Origin: Diphasiastrum complanatum
Lineage: Eukaryota; Streptophyta; Lycopodiopsida; Lycopodiales; Lycopodiaceae
Direction of reading: 5' to 3'
Length of the DNA: 64,000 nucleotides
NCBI GenBank assembly: GCA_029204225.1
Contig: CM055095.1
Location: 60,468,540-60,532,539, forward strand
Shown: positions 11,921 to 24,481 of the stretch, piece after piece
Numbering within the stretch: the stretch's first letter is position 1
How the letters are laid out: the number at the start of each line of letters is the position of its first letter
Position numbers and translations under genes: made by a program
Notes under the pieces: generated by a model
What the model saw: the letters and a program-made list of their open reading frames with translations, nothing else
Database searches by the model: none
What the model was told of the DNA's origin: nothing

Positions 11921-12571
11921 ATGCGGATACTCGCTGAAGACACGGACAAAGGTTCATAGAATATGAAGAATATGCTGAGCGTGATAGCAAGTAAATGACG
12001 ATAAATTATTTGAACACACGAGAAAAGCAGAGAACATGTTGATCTTGATAGCAATCGAATGTTTATCAAAATGCAGAAGAAGAAGAAAATTACTTATTTA
12101 CGTAGCCATCGCTTCCTCAGCATTTAACCAAGGACGACTAAGCAAATTCTTAACCTTTTTTTTTATAGTCTGTCTTGTCAATGTATCGATGTGAAGACAC
12201 TGGCCGTCTTAATCCTTATGCTAAGTAGCGATCCTCGGACCATGTCACCTTGGTAGATGCAACAAAGTTTCTATCTTCATTTCCATAATCTCTCTTTGGG
12301 TAATGTGTCTCATTGCCATTGGTTGTAAGGAGAGGCGTTTATGTGATATAACAAGGCTTCCTTGTATTCTTCCTTCTTTTGATGAACTATGTATAGTAAG
12401 TAATAATGTTAATGAGAATATGTGGGATGTAGCATGGCCAAGCATCCCATATTCCTCCTCATAAATGCTATTTAGTTCATAGGAAAAATATACACGCGGT
12501 GCCTGATTGCAGGCCATAGCAAGGCCGCTCAAAAACGTGTAATCTCAACCATCCATCTGCAACCGTTACGT
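11921..12571. other. Intergenic, nothing recognised
   Basis: A 95-codon minus-strand frame (12532-12245) has no recognisable domain and no support from neighbours. Confidence 0.35.
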
Positions 12572-12673
12572 TAGGTATCCTTCATCCGACGGCTGGCTAC
12601 TATCATGTAATTTGTTGCTCTCGCGACTCAGCTTGCTACCACCGATAGTTAGCCTCCTCATGAAGGATACCTA
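12572..12673. mobile_element. Small MITE-like inverted-repeat element
   Basis: A perfect 14-bp terminal inverted repeat, TAGGTATCCTTCAT and its complement, bounds 102 bp. The length and structure fit a tiny MITE. Target duplication is not convincing, so a chance hairpin is possible. Confidence 0.4.
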
Positions 12674-13063
12674 CTACATAGCATAACTCGCAAAGTCAAT
12701 TAGCATGGTGCCATACTAGAACTTGGGTCTCACTGGTTTTTGGGTGCAAACTACTCAACGGGTCATTTTGTTTTTCCAAATCAAAAGTTTCACATCAACG
12801 ACAAGTTAGGGCTTAACATGCTTGATCAGTTAGTGAAGCATTAATTGCACCTAATGTCCCACGGCTATCAACAAAACAAAAACAAAAATACTTGCTATCC
12901 AAATTTATCAAGACTCCAACTATTTACAAAATATAATAATCAAAATGGTGTTACTTCCACTAGAAGCACCTATCTTTGAAAAGCTTGTGTATCAATATGC
13001 GCATTTAAACTTATCAAGCTCCCAATTAAGGACTTTTTAATAACAAGACGTGTTTTTTGAAGG

Positions 13064-13232
13064 ATTGTATTCCTTAAGTGGACTGAGGATGCAGACATGG
13101 CTCACCCTCATCCAACGACATTGAATTTTCCATCCATAATCATAATGCATGCTAAAATACTTCAACACATGCATCGTTGGATGAGGGTGGGGCCATGTAT
13201 GCACCCTCACTCAGGTTGAGGAATACACTCTC
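13064..13232. mobile_element. Fold-back (MITE-like) element
   Basis: Two arms of about 60 bp are inverted copies, separated by about 45 bp. Shared outer sequence is GTATTCC, then an ACATGG block, and the inner 17-bp CACCCTCATCCAACGA-type core is perfect. The element has no coding capacity. The ends read GTGTATTCC, and target duplication is unclear because the flanks are AT-rich. Confidence 0.7.
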
Positions 13233-13360
13233 TCATACTTTTATATTGTGTGCCGACTTCTAGTTAAGCATACCAAGTAGAATATATATTAAAAAAGCAT
13301 CGTGTCCATTACACACCAATAAATGGTTCCAAATAGAATATGCTTAAGAAACATGGTGCC

Positions 13361-13560
13361 CCTCTAAGCTTTTTGTTTTAGCCTTGTCAAGCACCATGGA
13401 ATAAAACAAATAAAAACAACATATTAGTTAACAATAATTGAAAGTGCTAGTTTGTGTAGATCTAAGCTTGTGTTTTAGCCTTGTCACATACCATGGAATA
13501 AGACAAGTATGAACAACCTTTTAGTTAGCACGAATTGAACGTGCTGGTTGGCGTAGGTCC
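13361..13560. repeat. 97-bp degenerate tandem duplication
   Basis: Two copies of a block containing TTTTAGCCTTGTCA, ACCATGGAATAA and ATTGAA.GTGCTGGTT-like words, with a period of 97 bp. Partial further matches lie upstream around 13265-13360. Confidence 0.75.
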
Positions 13561-14789
13561 TGTAACAATAGGTGGGGCACTTGCATCCCTTAGTTAGAGC
13601 CATTGGGACTTACTGAAGGTGGGGCATGCCCCTAAGATTGTCACATAAGACTTTGGCTAAGCATTCTTTCCCATTAAAATCATATTTGATGCCTACCGTT
13701 GGAATATATACCCTATGTTATGTAAAGTGGGGCCCGCTAGGCACAACCACCTCCACTCAAGGTCTTGGTAAGCTTTGCAGAGTTAGCCATCATGTTTCAA
13801 TGGCTTGACTAGTAAAACTTACTCAATTTTGCAACGTAGTAGTAACAATAAGCTTACACAATAACTTTTTTATTGTAATGTTTCACCATGGGATTTATCA
13901 TACATTGATAGACATTTTGTTTGGTGGAAAATGTCGCTAGAAAAAATCTAGTGCTAAATGCATACAAATCCTACATGTAATTCCCCTTTCAAAAAATTAG
14001 CATGCAAGCAAGTATCATGGACTATGCAAGTTCTTGCCTAGATGTGCTATATGAGTTTTAAGGGGGATAGGTGTATGATGCTTATTACCAAAAGTTGTCC
14101 ATATTGGGAATGAATTTTTTGATTCCACCATATAAATTGGTACTAAAATTGAGGTTCGACAATATTTGCATTGACAATGTTACTATGGTGGAAAGTTACT
14201 AGAAAAATACTTGTTAAACTCGAAGAGTGGTGAGGTTACAATTGGAAATATTTTAGGCCACTCTTTTTTGGTTTTTATATATTTATTATGGGTCATGATC
14301 TCCTTCTTGAACACCTTCATGGACTTTTCATGGGCAATAAAGTGCCTTTAAATTTTTTTTATGACATTTATATTCATAATAAATCGGTAGAAGAGTTGAA
14401 AAACAAACATGCAGGATCCAAAATTTCAACAATGCACTTATGCTTCCTTGGAGCATTGTATGGAAAGCATATTTTCATTCTTTCATGAGGTTTGCAATCC
14501 TTTGTAAAGTTTAATCCTCTACAAGGTTACATAATTAATTGTTAAGCATAGATGCAATCAAAGTTTTTGAATACAAATTCATTCATCATGGGAAAGTCAT
14601 GTCCATGAATGTATTTGCTCGATGAAATTCACAAGTCCAAAATGAGAAATTGTTCATGTTGTTTATGGTTCATTGAGCTTATCTATAAAACTTATGGTCA
14701 ACTCTTATGATCCTTTGAATACTTTTAGTGGTTGAACTTCTAGCACATGTACAATCGATCATTCTCTCGTACAAAAGGGCCAACCCAAG
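13561..14789. other. Intergenic, nothing recognised
   Basis: AT-rich, only short open frames. Confidence 0.4.
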
Positions 14790-15260
14790 TGTCATGGCCC
14801 TAATGGGGGGTTTGGACCATTAGGGGGGGCCTTGGACATAGGGACCTGACCTAATCTGGATAGTAGTCAAGTAGGACCATGTGATCATACCTGGATGTGG
14901 TGTTAGCATGTGTGTGGCATTCTAGTGTGGAATAGGATGACATGCACTGTGTTATTGCATGGGTCTTAGCTACTATGGGCTAGGGGTACCTACATGTCGT
15001 TGACATGCATGGGAGTTTGGCATAGATTGATGGTATGCTTACATGTGGATTCAGTGCATGGGCAGGTGGGGTAGGCTCTACGCTCTATATATACCCTCAC
15101 CCGTGTCCATGAGGATCATTGAGAGTCTATGACCGTTATGTTGTCAGATTGGTAAGCGCTTCTATCATGTGGTGATTTGTCTCACTCCCTAGTGCTTGAG
15201 GGCTAGATCAGTAGAGATCTAGGATTGGTTGAGTTGGATTGGTCTACTGCACTTCCCTTC
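14790..15260 (+). mobile_element. Probable solo LTR (gypsy type, related to the E2/E5 LTRs)
   Basis: Begins TGTCATGGCC, like the TGTCATGCCC start of the LTR at 45,271. It shares the order of LTR landmarks with that family: a TATATATA box (about 15,093), a CTCACTCCC block, and a GGCTAGATC..GATCTAGG.TTGG block near the end. No element interior adjoins it on either side. The right end is approximate. Confidence 0.55.
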
Positions 15261-16634
15261 GGCATTCTTGTAGCTCTACCTGTATTGGGAGTCTTGGGAG
15301 ACGTTTTACCAAGTCTATGGAGTGTTTAAGAGATAAATGTGTTATGGTCCAAGCAAGGTCACTTGTATTTTGTAAGGTTGGAAATTGGACATGGGCCTTT
15401 TCGTTCAACACTTTACACGTGTCTTTCGAGCCCAAATAATCAAACGCATTACACTTGGCATCACTTGCGTCTTTCAAAGCCCAAACACTCAACACTTTAC
15501 ACTTGGCATCACGCTAAGGAGTTGACTCTCATATTAAAATTCCTACATAATGCAATTAGGCAATTTTGAAATTAAAAGGTATAATAAACCTAAAATTTTC
15601 AATTGCCTCTCGTAATGATGCAAGATTTTTTTTTAATGGAAAAAAATGTGAACATGTAAAGTGTGGGCCCTAATCTACAATGGCAAGCATCAATATGAAG
15701 TACTTTGTATTCTCCATTTGTGTTGTTCACTTATCAACCACATGCCCCTGACACATTTAAGAAATGCGATTGAAATTTAAACTTTCAAAGAGCTTTCGAC
15801 AAGACTCACATCGTAGACCATGTCAATAGTGTGTATACTAAGAGAGAGGATGACCTTGGAAGAATCACTTACATTGAGAGAAAATCTTGAGCCACTTTGA
15901 ACACAATTTCCTATTGACTAGGTAATTGAAAAGGTTTTTCCTAAGAAGATTCCCTCCAAAAGTTTTAAAAATCACCGTACAAAAAATAAAAGCACATTTT
16001 TGCGTAAAATTATATTTCTAAGGATGTGATTTTTGACTATTTTAAAAACTTGAGAATGCACATACCATGTTTTAAAAATACATTAGTAAGAAACTATACA
16101 ATTATGTCCATTGCAGATTTGATACAGTTTTCAAAAACCACACAAACAAAAAAAAATGAACATAAAATGCATATAGTTATTGTACTTTTCATTGAGAGTT
16201 TGTTATATGTACTTGTATAACACATTAAAAACATTAATATTTTGATTGTCATCTAAATATTTTCAAGAATGCACTCTGTAAAGCTAAAGATATCTTCAAT
16301 ACTTTATAATGATGTTTTATTTTTAATTTCAATTCTTACCAAATATTAAATTTTGATCGAGTAAAAAAATATCCACATTCTATGCAATATACAATTATTA
16401 ATATTAGTAAATTCAAAGTATCCAAATAAAATGATAGTGCATAAAACTGAAATATTAATAACAAGTATAACCTCATGAAGAATAATATCCCAAGTACATC
16501 TTTGTGAATCTCACACAAATAAAATCTTGATATCTAAAAAAGGCCCTTGCCATTAAAATATAAGTATCCATATAAACCAAAGGCACTTGCCAGTAACATA
16601 TATGTCTGCCAAACAATCAATATAACTGTAAGTA
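15261..16634. other. Intergenic, nothing recognised
   Basis: AT-rich; no coding or element structure recognised. Confidence 0.4.
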
Positions 16635-17690
16635 TCAAGCACTATCCAACAACATATCCGATAATGCCTTCTTGGCTGACTGAGAGGCTTGTCCCTCTTC
16701 AAGGACGTCACTAGCCCTCTCGATGTAATCTTGAGGGGGATCAAGAATATCATCTCTCAAACCAGCTAACTCCCCTTCTTCATTTAGAAGTGGGGGAACA
16801 GGTTTCGATGAGGCACTTTGGAACCTCTCACATGTAGGTCGCCTGGACTTCATCCATTTCAACAACTATGCAATTCCTGTGTTTCTTGACTGCACAACAT
16901 GTGGTAGTACCTACATATGAAAGTGAATAAAAGAATAAGTTATTCACCTAAAATTAAATTAAATTCGAAAGTTAATATTTAAAAATGAAAACTAATTGTT
17001 AGCAAAGAAAACAAATCTTAATACATATTCCTGCAAACAAGTCCAGAACCCAATCATCCTCATTCGAGAACATTTCAATTAACTTGTTGATTAATTTCTG
17101 AGGCTTTTGGTAAGGGTTTACCAAAGACCTATTGCCCTCTAAATGCCTCATCAAAGTAGCCCACCATCATCATTTCAAAAGAACTGATTAGCCGACAGTC
17201 CAGTGCACGCTCAAGATTTGTTTTGTTCCTACACATATTATACCATATAAGCATCCAGATTTACATTCTTAACCATCAACAACACAAAAATAAATATCAC
17301 AAAAAAATATATACCAAACAAGGTGCTCAATAGCATGAGAACATGTTTTCAAAGATGCAATCACTGAAAAAGATTGTGCCACGCTATGAAAAATACAAAT
17401 CTCCATAAACAAGATGTTGTCAAGGCAACAAAATCAGTAACCATCTTTGTTATTTGAGGGTACGAAAAAGGTTTTCCATCATCAATGGAGCCAGACATTC
17501 TGAATCCATAAGGAATATCTGCAATAGCAAGAGTATTAAAAACCATCATCAGAGCTGATAACTTTTTATCCTCTTTCAGGTTATGTTTGCCGAGTTGTAG
17601 GCACCTTTGTTTTTTATCACAGAATCTTCAGTTTGAAGGGCGAACAATATTTTCTAGCAGATTTTCAAAAACATCAGAAAAAACATCAAA
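16635..17690 (-). pseudogene. Beta-class DNA amino-methyltransferase (N4/N6 type) pseudogene with introns
   Basis: Exon-like blocks are about 17690-17315, 17228-17030 and 16910-16635 (minus). Block 1 holds LAIADIPYGF (17519-17502), matching catalytic motif IV (D/S-P-P-Y) with Pro changed to Ile, then QSFSVIASLKTCSHAIEHLV. Block 2 holds YQKPQKLINKLIEMFSNEDD and WVLDLFAG (motif X then SAM-binding motif I). Block 3 holds GTTTCCAVKKHRNCIVVEMD. The order IV...X-I defines the beta class. The block 1/2 junction (TG|GTATAT...GTGTAG|G) restores a Trp codon, so this was a spliced nuclear gene. It is broken: a stop near 17,630, frameshifts near 17,410, 17,135 and 16,830, and no GT donor after LFAG. Members of this class methylate adenine N6 or cytosine N4 in DNA; which one applied here cannot be read from the remnant. 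Confidence 0.7.
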
Positions 17691-19639
17691 AAATTACCAA
17701 AACCCTAAAAATACAAAAAAAAGAACCTTCGTCTGATTCACTGTGCATATGTGTGATTCAAATTCTATCTACTGCCAGGTCGGCAAGGTATCTCAGAGGA
17801 CTAGTTGTCATATTGTCATATTTTTGTCAAAAAAAGTTTTTTTTTTTGCAAAAAAAACCAGTATTACTCTTGATTCTTCGCCAGAACCTTCGCCAAGTTT
17901 TCAGATTATTCTATTTATAGTAGTTTATTATTTTTTAGTTTGACGAACATTAATTCTATCAGGATCATAGAAAATCTCTACCCTTGCCAAACTACAGAAA
18001 TTGTGTTTTTATGTGTCAGGAATCTTCGCCAGTTCTACCCTAGCTTAAGAACTTTTGGCCTTTTTGCGAGACTTTTAATGTCACAGGCCTAAATGTCAAG
18101 CTATTGAATAAAGTTGGGGTTCCCACCAAATTTTAAATTCAAATTGATTCCCTCCAATTTTGAATGGTTCCCACTCTTTTTTAAATTTGAATGGTTAGGG
18201 AGGTAGAAATGGACCAATAGGATTTTGAGGCCAGGATTCTCCTCTCCATTATAAAAAAGGACCAAATCGAGTTTCCTACACATGTACATATCTTCATTTC
18301 AATAAAGCAGATTGGTTCTCTTGTGAAATGGATTTATGAATTTCTTTGCTCTCTATCACTTTTCTTCCATCTCTCATGCTTTTCTTTGGATTTATCAATT
18401 GTTGGATCTAATTGTTATTGGAATTGCATATTCTTATACTTTTCGTGAGTGAGAAAGGGAGAGAGAGAAAGAGTAAGCTATCTTCATTGTGGATCGTAGG
18501 GTTAATGAAGTAGTGCTAATGCTTAGGGTTAATGGATGTTAGAGTTAGATGTGAATCTTCCATTCATGCTGAATTATGAGATATGTTATCGCTCTCATAG
18601 GAACGAACCTCCGCGTGACGACTAACTTCTACTCTTTGATGCTAGATCTTGGATTGAGGTTAGGATAGGAAAGAAACCCACTACATGGCTTCAATAATAT
18701 TCCTCATGGCATTATAATGAGATTGCTCTATCTTGCATTTGGAATCTCCACTTTGCTTTATATTAGATTGGATTGATACTTCTATTCTTTTAGTGAAAAA
18801 TTGGGTGAATGGGACTCCTAATTTATTTCTTTTTTGACAAGAATTGTTGTTAAACGTATATTTTCTTTGTCAAGTTTTTCTAATGTCAACTTTTATGTGT
18901 TCTTGAACTTTTCAATTCCATTTCTCTCTTTGCTTCTCTTTGTGGAAAAGGGAGAAAAGTCCTTTACCCTCAAAAGACCACATTGCTCCTAAGGATTTGG
19001 CAAGATCGGATATTCATGACCTGCTAAAAGTCAATTTCTTCTTGTCAAAAAGTTCACTACCTCAAGTATTATTGATCAACTGTGGAATGTTTTGACTATT
19101 TAGCTTCCTTTCCTGTTCCATACCAACTGCTCTCATTTAAAACCTCATCCTCTTTGCTATTTATTTCAAATTGAGGGATCCTTTTATCTTGAAACATTCC
19201 CTTATAGTGCTCTACAATCTACCTCTATAACAATTAATCTAAGTTTGTTACTTCCCTTGAGTTGCCTTCAATTTGGCCAACAAAGGGACACCATTTTCGG
19301 GATGAATTTCAAAAATTTGTCACTATCAATGGCTTGGAAAGTGATGCATTCATAACAAGCTAAAATAGCTTATGTGAGTTTTGGCAACACCTAAGGTCAA
19401 GCAATAATGAGTGTCTACATTAATCTCCTTTCAAATTATCCCCCATGGCTTATTTATGGCTCCTTAATTGACAATTTGTTTTTTTCAAAATGATCCATGG
19501 AGTGAATTACTTTATTGATACTTTAAATGCTAGTCAGCTAATGGCTCTTAAGCATCCGATGAAGAAAATGAAGGAAAATAATAAAATCTAGGTTGGGAAG
19601 TCAGGCTCGACTACGTATTGATCACTCGATCCCTTTCTC
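17691..19639. other. Intergenic, nothing firm
   Basis: No open frame with a recognisable domain. Part of 18,900-19,600 may be degraded LINE sequence leading into the fragment at 19,640, but I cannot align motifs there. Confidence 0.35.
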
Positions 19640-19923
19640 CCAAAAAATGGCCTCTGATCTCACAAAGACTATGCCCCTGTTGCAATCAAGTTGAAGAAAC
19701 TTTAGTAAATCTCTAATTAGACTATATAATGGGACTTTCGAAGGGTATTATTAAATCCGTTCTCAAAAGATGGAAACCTTGTGAACCCACTTTGAGTTCC
19801 ATTCTACCGAGAAATAATCCATCCCATCCTACTAACATTATTAATGCTTGGCATATGTGCATTTTAGCTATGCTATGGCTAATTTGGTATTGGAGGGAGA
19901 ATAACATTAGTTTACCATCATAA
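19640..19923 (+). pseudogene. LINE reverse-transcriptase 3' fragment (zinc-binding zf-RVT region)
   Basis: The plus strand gives RLCPCCNQVEETLVNL, then a stop, then a frame ending WHMCILAMLWLIWYWRENNI. A CxxC...E-T-x-x-x-L motif followed by a W-x-x-W-x-W-R-E-N ending is the usual C-terminus of plant LINE ORF2 proteins. Upstream catalytic RT motifs were not recognised, so only the tail remains. Confidence 0.6.
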
Positions 19924-20455
19924 ACTGAGATCATGAAAGTGTAGTGTTCAATCAAATATCACTTAAAAGCACCAACTACATTGAATGAAAGTTGTTAATT
20001 GCATTCATGAGATCATTTAACACATTTGTAATTGTGCCCTTGATTAATCTTGTTATGTTTCTATCCATGTGCACAATTTATCAAACTTGAAGTGACTGGT
20101 GAGAGGAAAGAATATGTAAACTATAATGCCGCATTTCAAGGACTATTATGTGTTGCAAAAGACTACTTACTTTTCCTCCAAACTTACTTGATGATATTTT
20201 CTTAGTTCAAGCATTTGCAAAATCTCAAACTATCACCATATAGCAAGGCCTTTGTGGTATACCAAAACCCAAAAGTAAGTCCTAGTATTATGGTTATTGT
20301 CCATGGATGTGATGCCTAAATTGGAAAAATATTCGATTTACAAATAGGCAATGGTGATATTGTACATAACTGTAAGAGGTCTTATGTTGACAACCACTTC
20401 ACTATCAAACTATCTTTGGAGATTTTGATTGATAGTACTACTATCAATCTATATA

Positions 20456-20559
20456 GAAAATAGTAACATGCAAATAACAATTATTGATAAATACTTCAAG
20501 AATTATTGAAAATAGTAACATGCAAACAACAATTATTGATATATACTTCAATATGTAGA
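20456..20559. repeat. 52-bp tandem duplication just 3' of PF20
   Basis: A block starting GAAAATAGTAACATGCAAA is repeated with a period of 52 bp and a few mismatches. It lies in the expected 3'-UTR or downstream flank of the PF20 gene. Confidence 0.85.
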
Positions 20560-20615
20560 ATGTTTTTTGCACATTGAGACATATGCAACTTCATGTTTGT
20601 GGGATCAAATGTGTT

Positions 20616-20754
20616 TTAAGCCCATATCCTGAATGTACAATCCGAGCCACTTGACACCAAAAATTTTCCTTTATTATCGAATGCAACAGCATGCACCGCA
20701 TCTTGATGACCGTGTAGTTCTTTGATAGGCACTACCTCATCGTGGATGTTAAAG
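20616..20754 (-). CDS. PF20: PF20 last exon: WD repeat 7 and stop
   Basis: 139 bp including TAA. Encodes [20 protein letters not shown], then [20 protein letters not shown] and Ala-stop. Acceptor TTTTCTTGTGCAG. Ending right after the final WD is normal for PF20. Confidence 0.92.
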
Positions 20755-23700
20755 CTGCACAAGAAAATCTCCATGACTCAAAGTAGGGTACATTATCCAA
20801 AAGTGTCAAAGCCTTTCATACAACATATGGAAAAGCAAATCATGGACTCACAACAACAACGAGCCATTTTTTTCTTAGTCAACCCCAAAGCTACCAATCA
20901 CATCTCCACTCAATCTTGAAAACAAGGGATGATGTTATATACTTTGTTGCAACATAATCTATATAGCCAATAAGTGTAGACACAAGTTTTTAAAATCTTT
21001 ACATACTAATGTATCCTTTGAAGTGTGTGTCAAATAAAACTGGTGAGCAAAGGCGATAATTTTATCATTTGAAACTAGGCATATGACCGGTCATGTGACC
21101 CACCTTGGTTGAAGTTTATGATTTTTTTCAATCTTGAGAGAAGTAACATTCCACTAGTCAATCACTGATTTTGTTTGGGAGAAGGAAGTTAAAGACAAAC
21201 ATTGGAGCAAGGTGGAGGCCAACAAAGTAGAAATTGAAAGATAAGTACTATATTGTGCTTGTAAGGAAACTCAAACCTCTAGATTGATAGCATCAATATT
21301 GCGAGGAACTTGCTAAATACTCCATGTTCTAGCAACTAATTATTGTTTGTATTGTAGAAAAGGAGATGAAAGGTTCCCATACTTTCTCTATTTTTAGAAG
21401 CCTTAAAAAAGGATTGCTATTAGATGTGAGATTAGATTATATTTAACTTTCAATCACTATAAATACACTTATTTTGCTTGATATACAATTTATTAGTTTC
21501 TTCTTTAATGTTTAAAGTTTCCAAACAAACTTATGCATGTCAATGACCAAAGCAAACAAAGTAATGAGGTCCCATTAACAATTTTTGGAGCATGGCAGCC
21601 AAATACTATAGTTAATGTGATCATAAATTGGACAAGAAAGGTGCTATTCCTAATTTTGATCAATCAATGATGCGAACTTGGATATGCTATTATAGTACAT
21701 CTTCTTTGATGATGCCAAATTGGTATTGTAAAATTGAGTTGTGTAGAGGGAATTCAAATGTATAGCAAGTACACCTACACCTCATAAAATTAGTAAAGTC
21801 ACAACTGAAAAATTCCAATATGTGAAATGCTATGATAGTTACAACATAACCACGTGAAATATTCTAAACAAAGTGGTTGTCATATGTTACAAGAGAATAC
21901 TTCTTCTACTTTATGTCTAGTAACGTGAACGTGACACATGTTTGTATGACCAAAATAGCTTAGAATTCACTTTGCCAATGTTGTTGGAAACTGGCCAAGA
22001 CAAAACAAATAGGTTTCTTTTCTCCAAGTTACTCTATGCCATGAATTTGAAACCATCAGTCAAAGAAAGTAGTTGATGATGAGTTCAAGTCTACTAAAGG
22101 CAAGAAGACAATAGTGGATATGGATATTGATCAAAGCCTAGTTTTGAACTAGTCGCGCTCAAATGACAAGAGAATAGGCCTCAAGCATATAGAAAGAGAA
22201 TGAAGAAGCCCCAAGAATTTAGCGAGTTGGTACCTTATAGAGAAGAGGATAAATGATCAAGCAAATGGATCATTTCGATGAAAGAAGAAAAGTGACAAGC
22301 TAGGAAAATAGAGATTGGCAATAAGATTAATTGTAGAAAGAAGTTAGCTTGATTTTGTGTGTAGCTCCAATGCAATAGATAAAAAACAATGTGAGCAATA
22401 CGTGAAGTCGCTTAACCCTTGTACAATGTCCTTTTCAATACACTAATAATATGAAGTGTTGGATACCAACTGTCCTCCCCTCTTTCGTATAGTTGTTTGG
22501 CATAATCCAAAGTGTTGTTCAAAATTGCCATGGGCCTATCAAAAGGAGCTTTAAAAAATGATTTGGATCGAGTCAAACCTTACCTGAAACATAAGTCTTA
22601 TTTTGATTCAAAATGTATGTTTCTATGCTTGGTTAGGGTTTTCTTTTGAAGTTCATGAAGCTTGAGTGGCAAACTTACAATTACGAAAAAACCAATCTCG
22701 TTTCGAAGCAGTTCGAAACTGTTTTTTTTCCCCCGGAAGTCGACTTAAAAAAATCTACGTGAAGGGGGCCATCTTGGTTCTGGAGATCGATTGGACTTGT
22801 CGGAAGAATCATCAGGTGCGACTCGACTTGAACCTGAAAAGATCTTAGATACCCGAACTGAACGATTGCCAAATCGTATATTTACCAAGCACTTGGTTCA
22901 ACGGAGACCGTTCGATCTTGTGTGGAGACCGTTCGATCTAGGTTTGTCCACCATCCGATTCCCTTTGGTTCTATGGGTTCAGCATCCTAGTCTTTGACCC
23001 CTGGTGGAGGTCATGAAAATCCACACAAGGTAAGTAGATGTTCATGCATTGGATGCAGTCTCAAAAATATCTTTGAAAATGCTTATCCAATCCTTCATCC
23101 CTTGTGATGAAGTCACCTGCCAAAATAACATTACCCTTCTTAAACATTTCTTGCACATCCTTTACAAGATGCAAAAATGGTTTAAATCCATCTCCTACCC
23201 ACCTAAGTGTACTTTTGAAGTCTGAGCAGAATCTTGCTAGTTGATTTTGAGCTGCTAAAAGTTTTCTCATCACATTGGTTCTTTACTTGTCTTCAAAAGC
23301 TTGCTGCTCCCGCTACCTTTTCTTCTTGTAGCAGTTTCAATGACTTCTCTCTAGTTTCACATGCTAAGAGGTAAACTGAGCTTCAAAATTCAGTCGAATG
23401 GGGGTTTCATCATTGGAAAAATGCCAAATATGGCAGAGTTGCATGAATTCAAGGTGATTAGTTTGAGAGTCTAATGCACATCTACCTGCAGAATGCCTTG
23501 CTCTTGATAGAATTCACTTTCTTTTTCAAACTCATATTAACTACAAGCTATTCAAAGATTCCAATAAAATCTACATTAGCTCAAACTATCAAATTGTCCT
23601 AATGAACTGAGTTTCCAATTTTAGTTTGTCAAGTGCTCTACTGGAACTCACCATTTAATACTTCGGTCACTGCTTGCAATAGCAATCACATGGCCGCTTT

Positions 23701-24404
23701 TGTCTATTGCACATTTGTTTGCAGAGTGTGGTCCGACATTAATGGTAAAATATTCAGCAACTTTTCGAATGTCCCATAGTTTTGCAATGCCATTGGCATC
23801 AACTGATGCCACTGTGATGCCCTAGATGCACATCCAAAGAATATGGTCTGTAGTTTAATTTCTTTGCTGAAACTAAGCTCTTGGTAGTTAAGAAGAAATT
23901 ATTCTTGATACTACACTCAGACAAAGTAATATATCTTTGAGCTCAGCAAAGATTGGCTGTCCCTGTAACAAGATTATCATTTTTGAAAAACTACTTTGTC
24001 ACATATTTGAATGGTTGCACATTTTCATGAGAACCCTTCAACTATATGGAAAATCAACTAAAACCTATTTTATTGGAATGCTTTCGAATGATTAAATGCT
24101 TTCAAATAAATAGATGCTTACCTAGAAGAGAAGGCAATTGAGTATATCCAAAGTATCAGAAGATAAAAGCTGAAATTTTTACCTTAGGATCAAACGCTGC
24201 ATGATTGCAAGAACTTTGATGACCATAAAATGTTTGTGCACAGATTGAAGAACGAGCATCCCACAGACTAACAGTTTTATCGCTAGAAACAGTGCAAAGG
24301 ATGTTGCTATTTGACTGCCAAACAACCCCATTTACAGAATCAACATGGCCTCTCAGAGTTCCTCGGCATTTCATGCTGTTAATGGCAGCAATGACAAGAT
24401 CATG

Positions 24405-24481
<77 letters not shown>

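Noticed and set aside
23061-23273. 70-codon minus-strand frame as a possible extra PF20 exon
   Set aside because: No WD motif. The last two exons already join in phase, and the expected C-terminus lies at 20,616-20,754.
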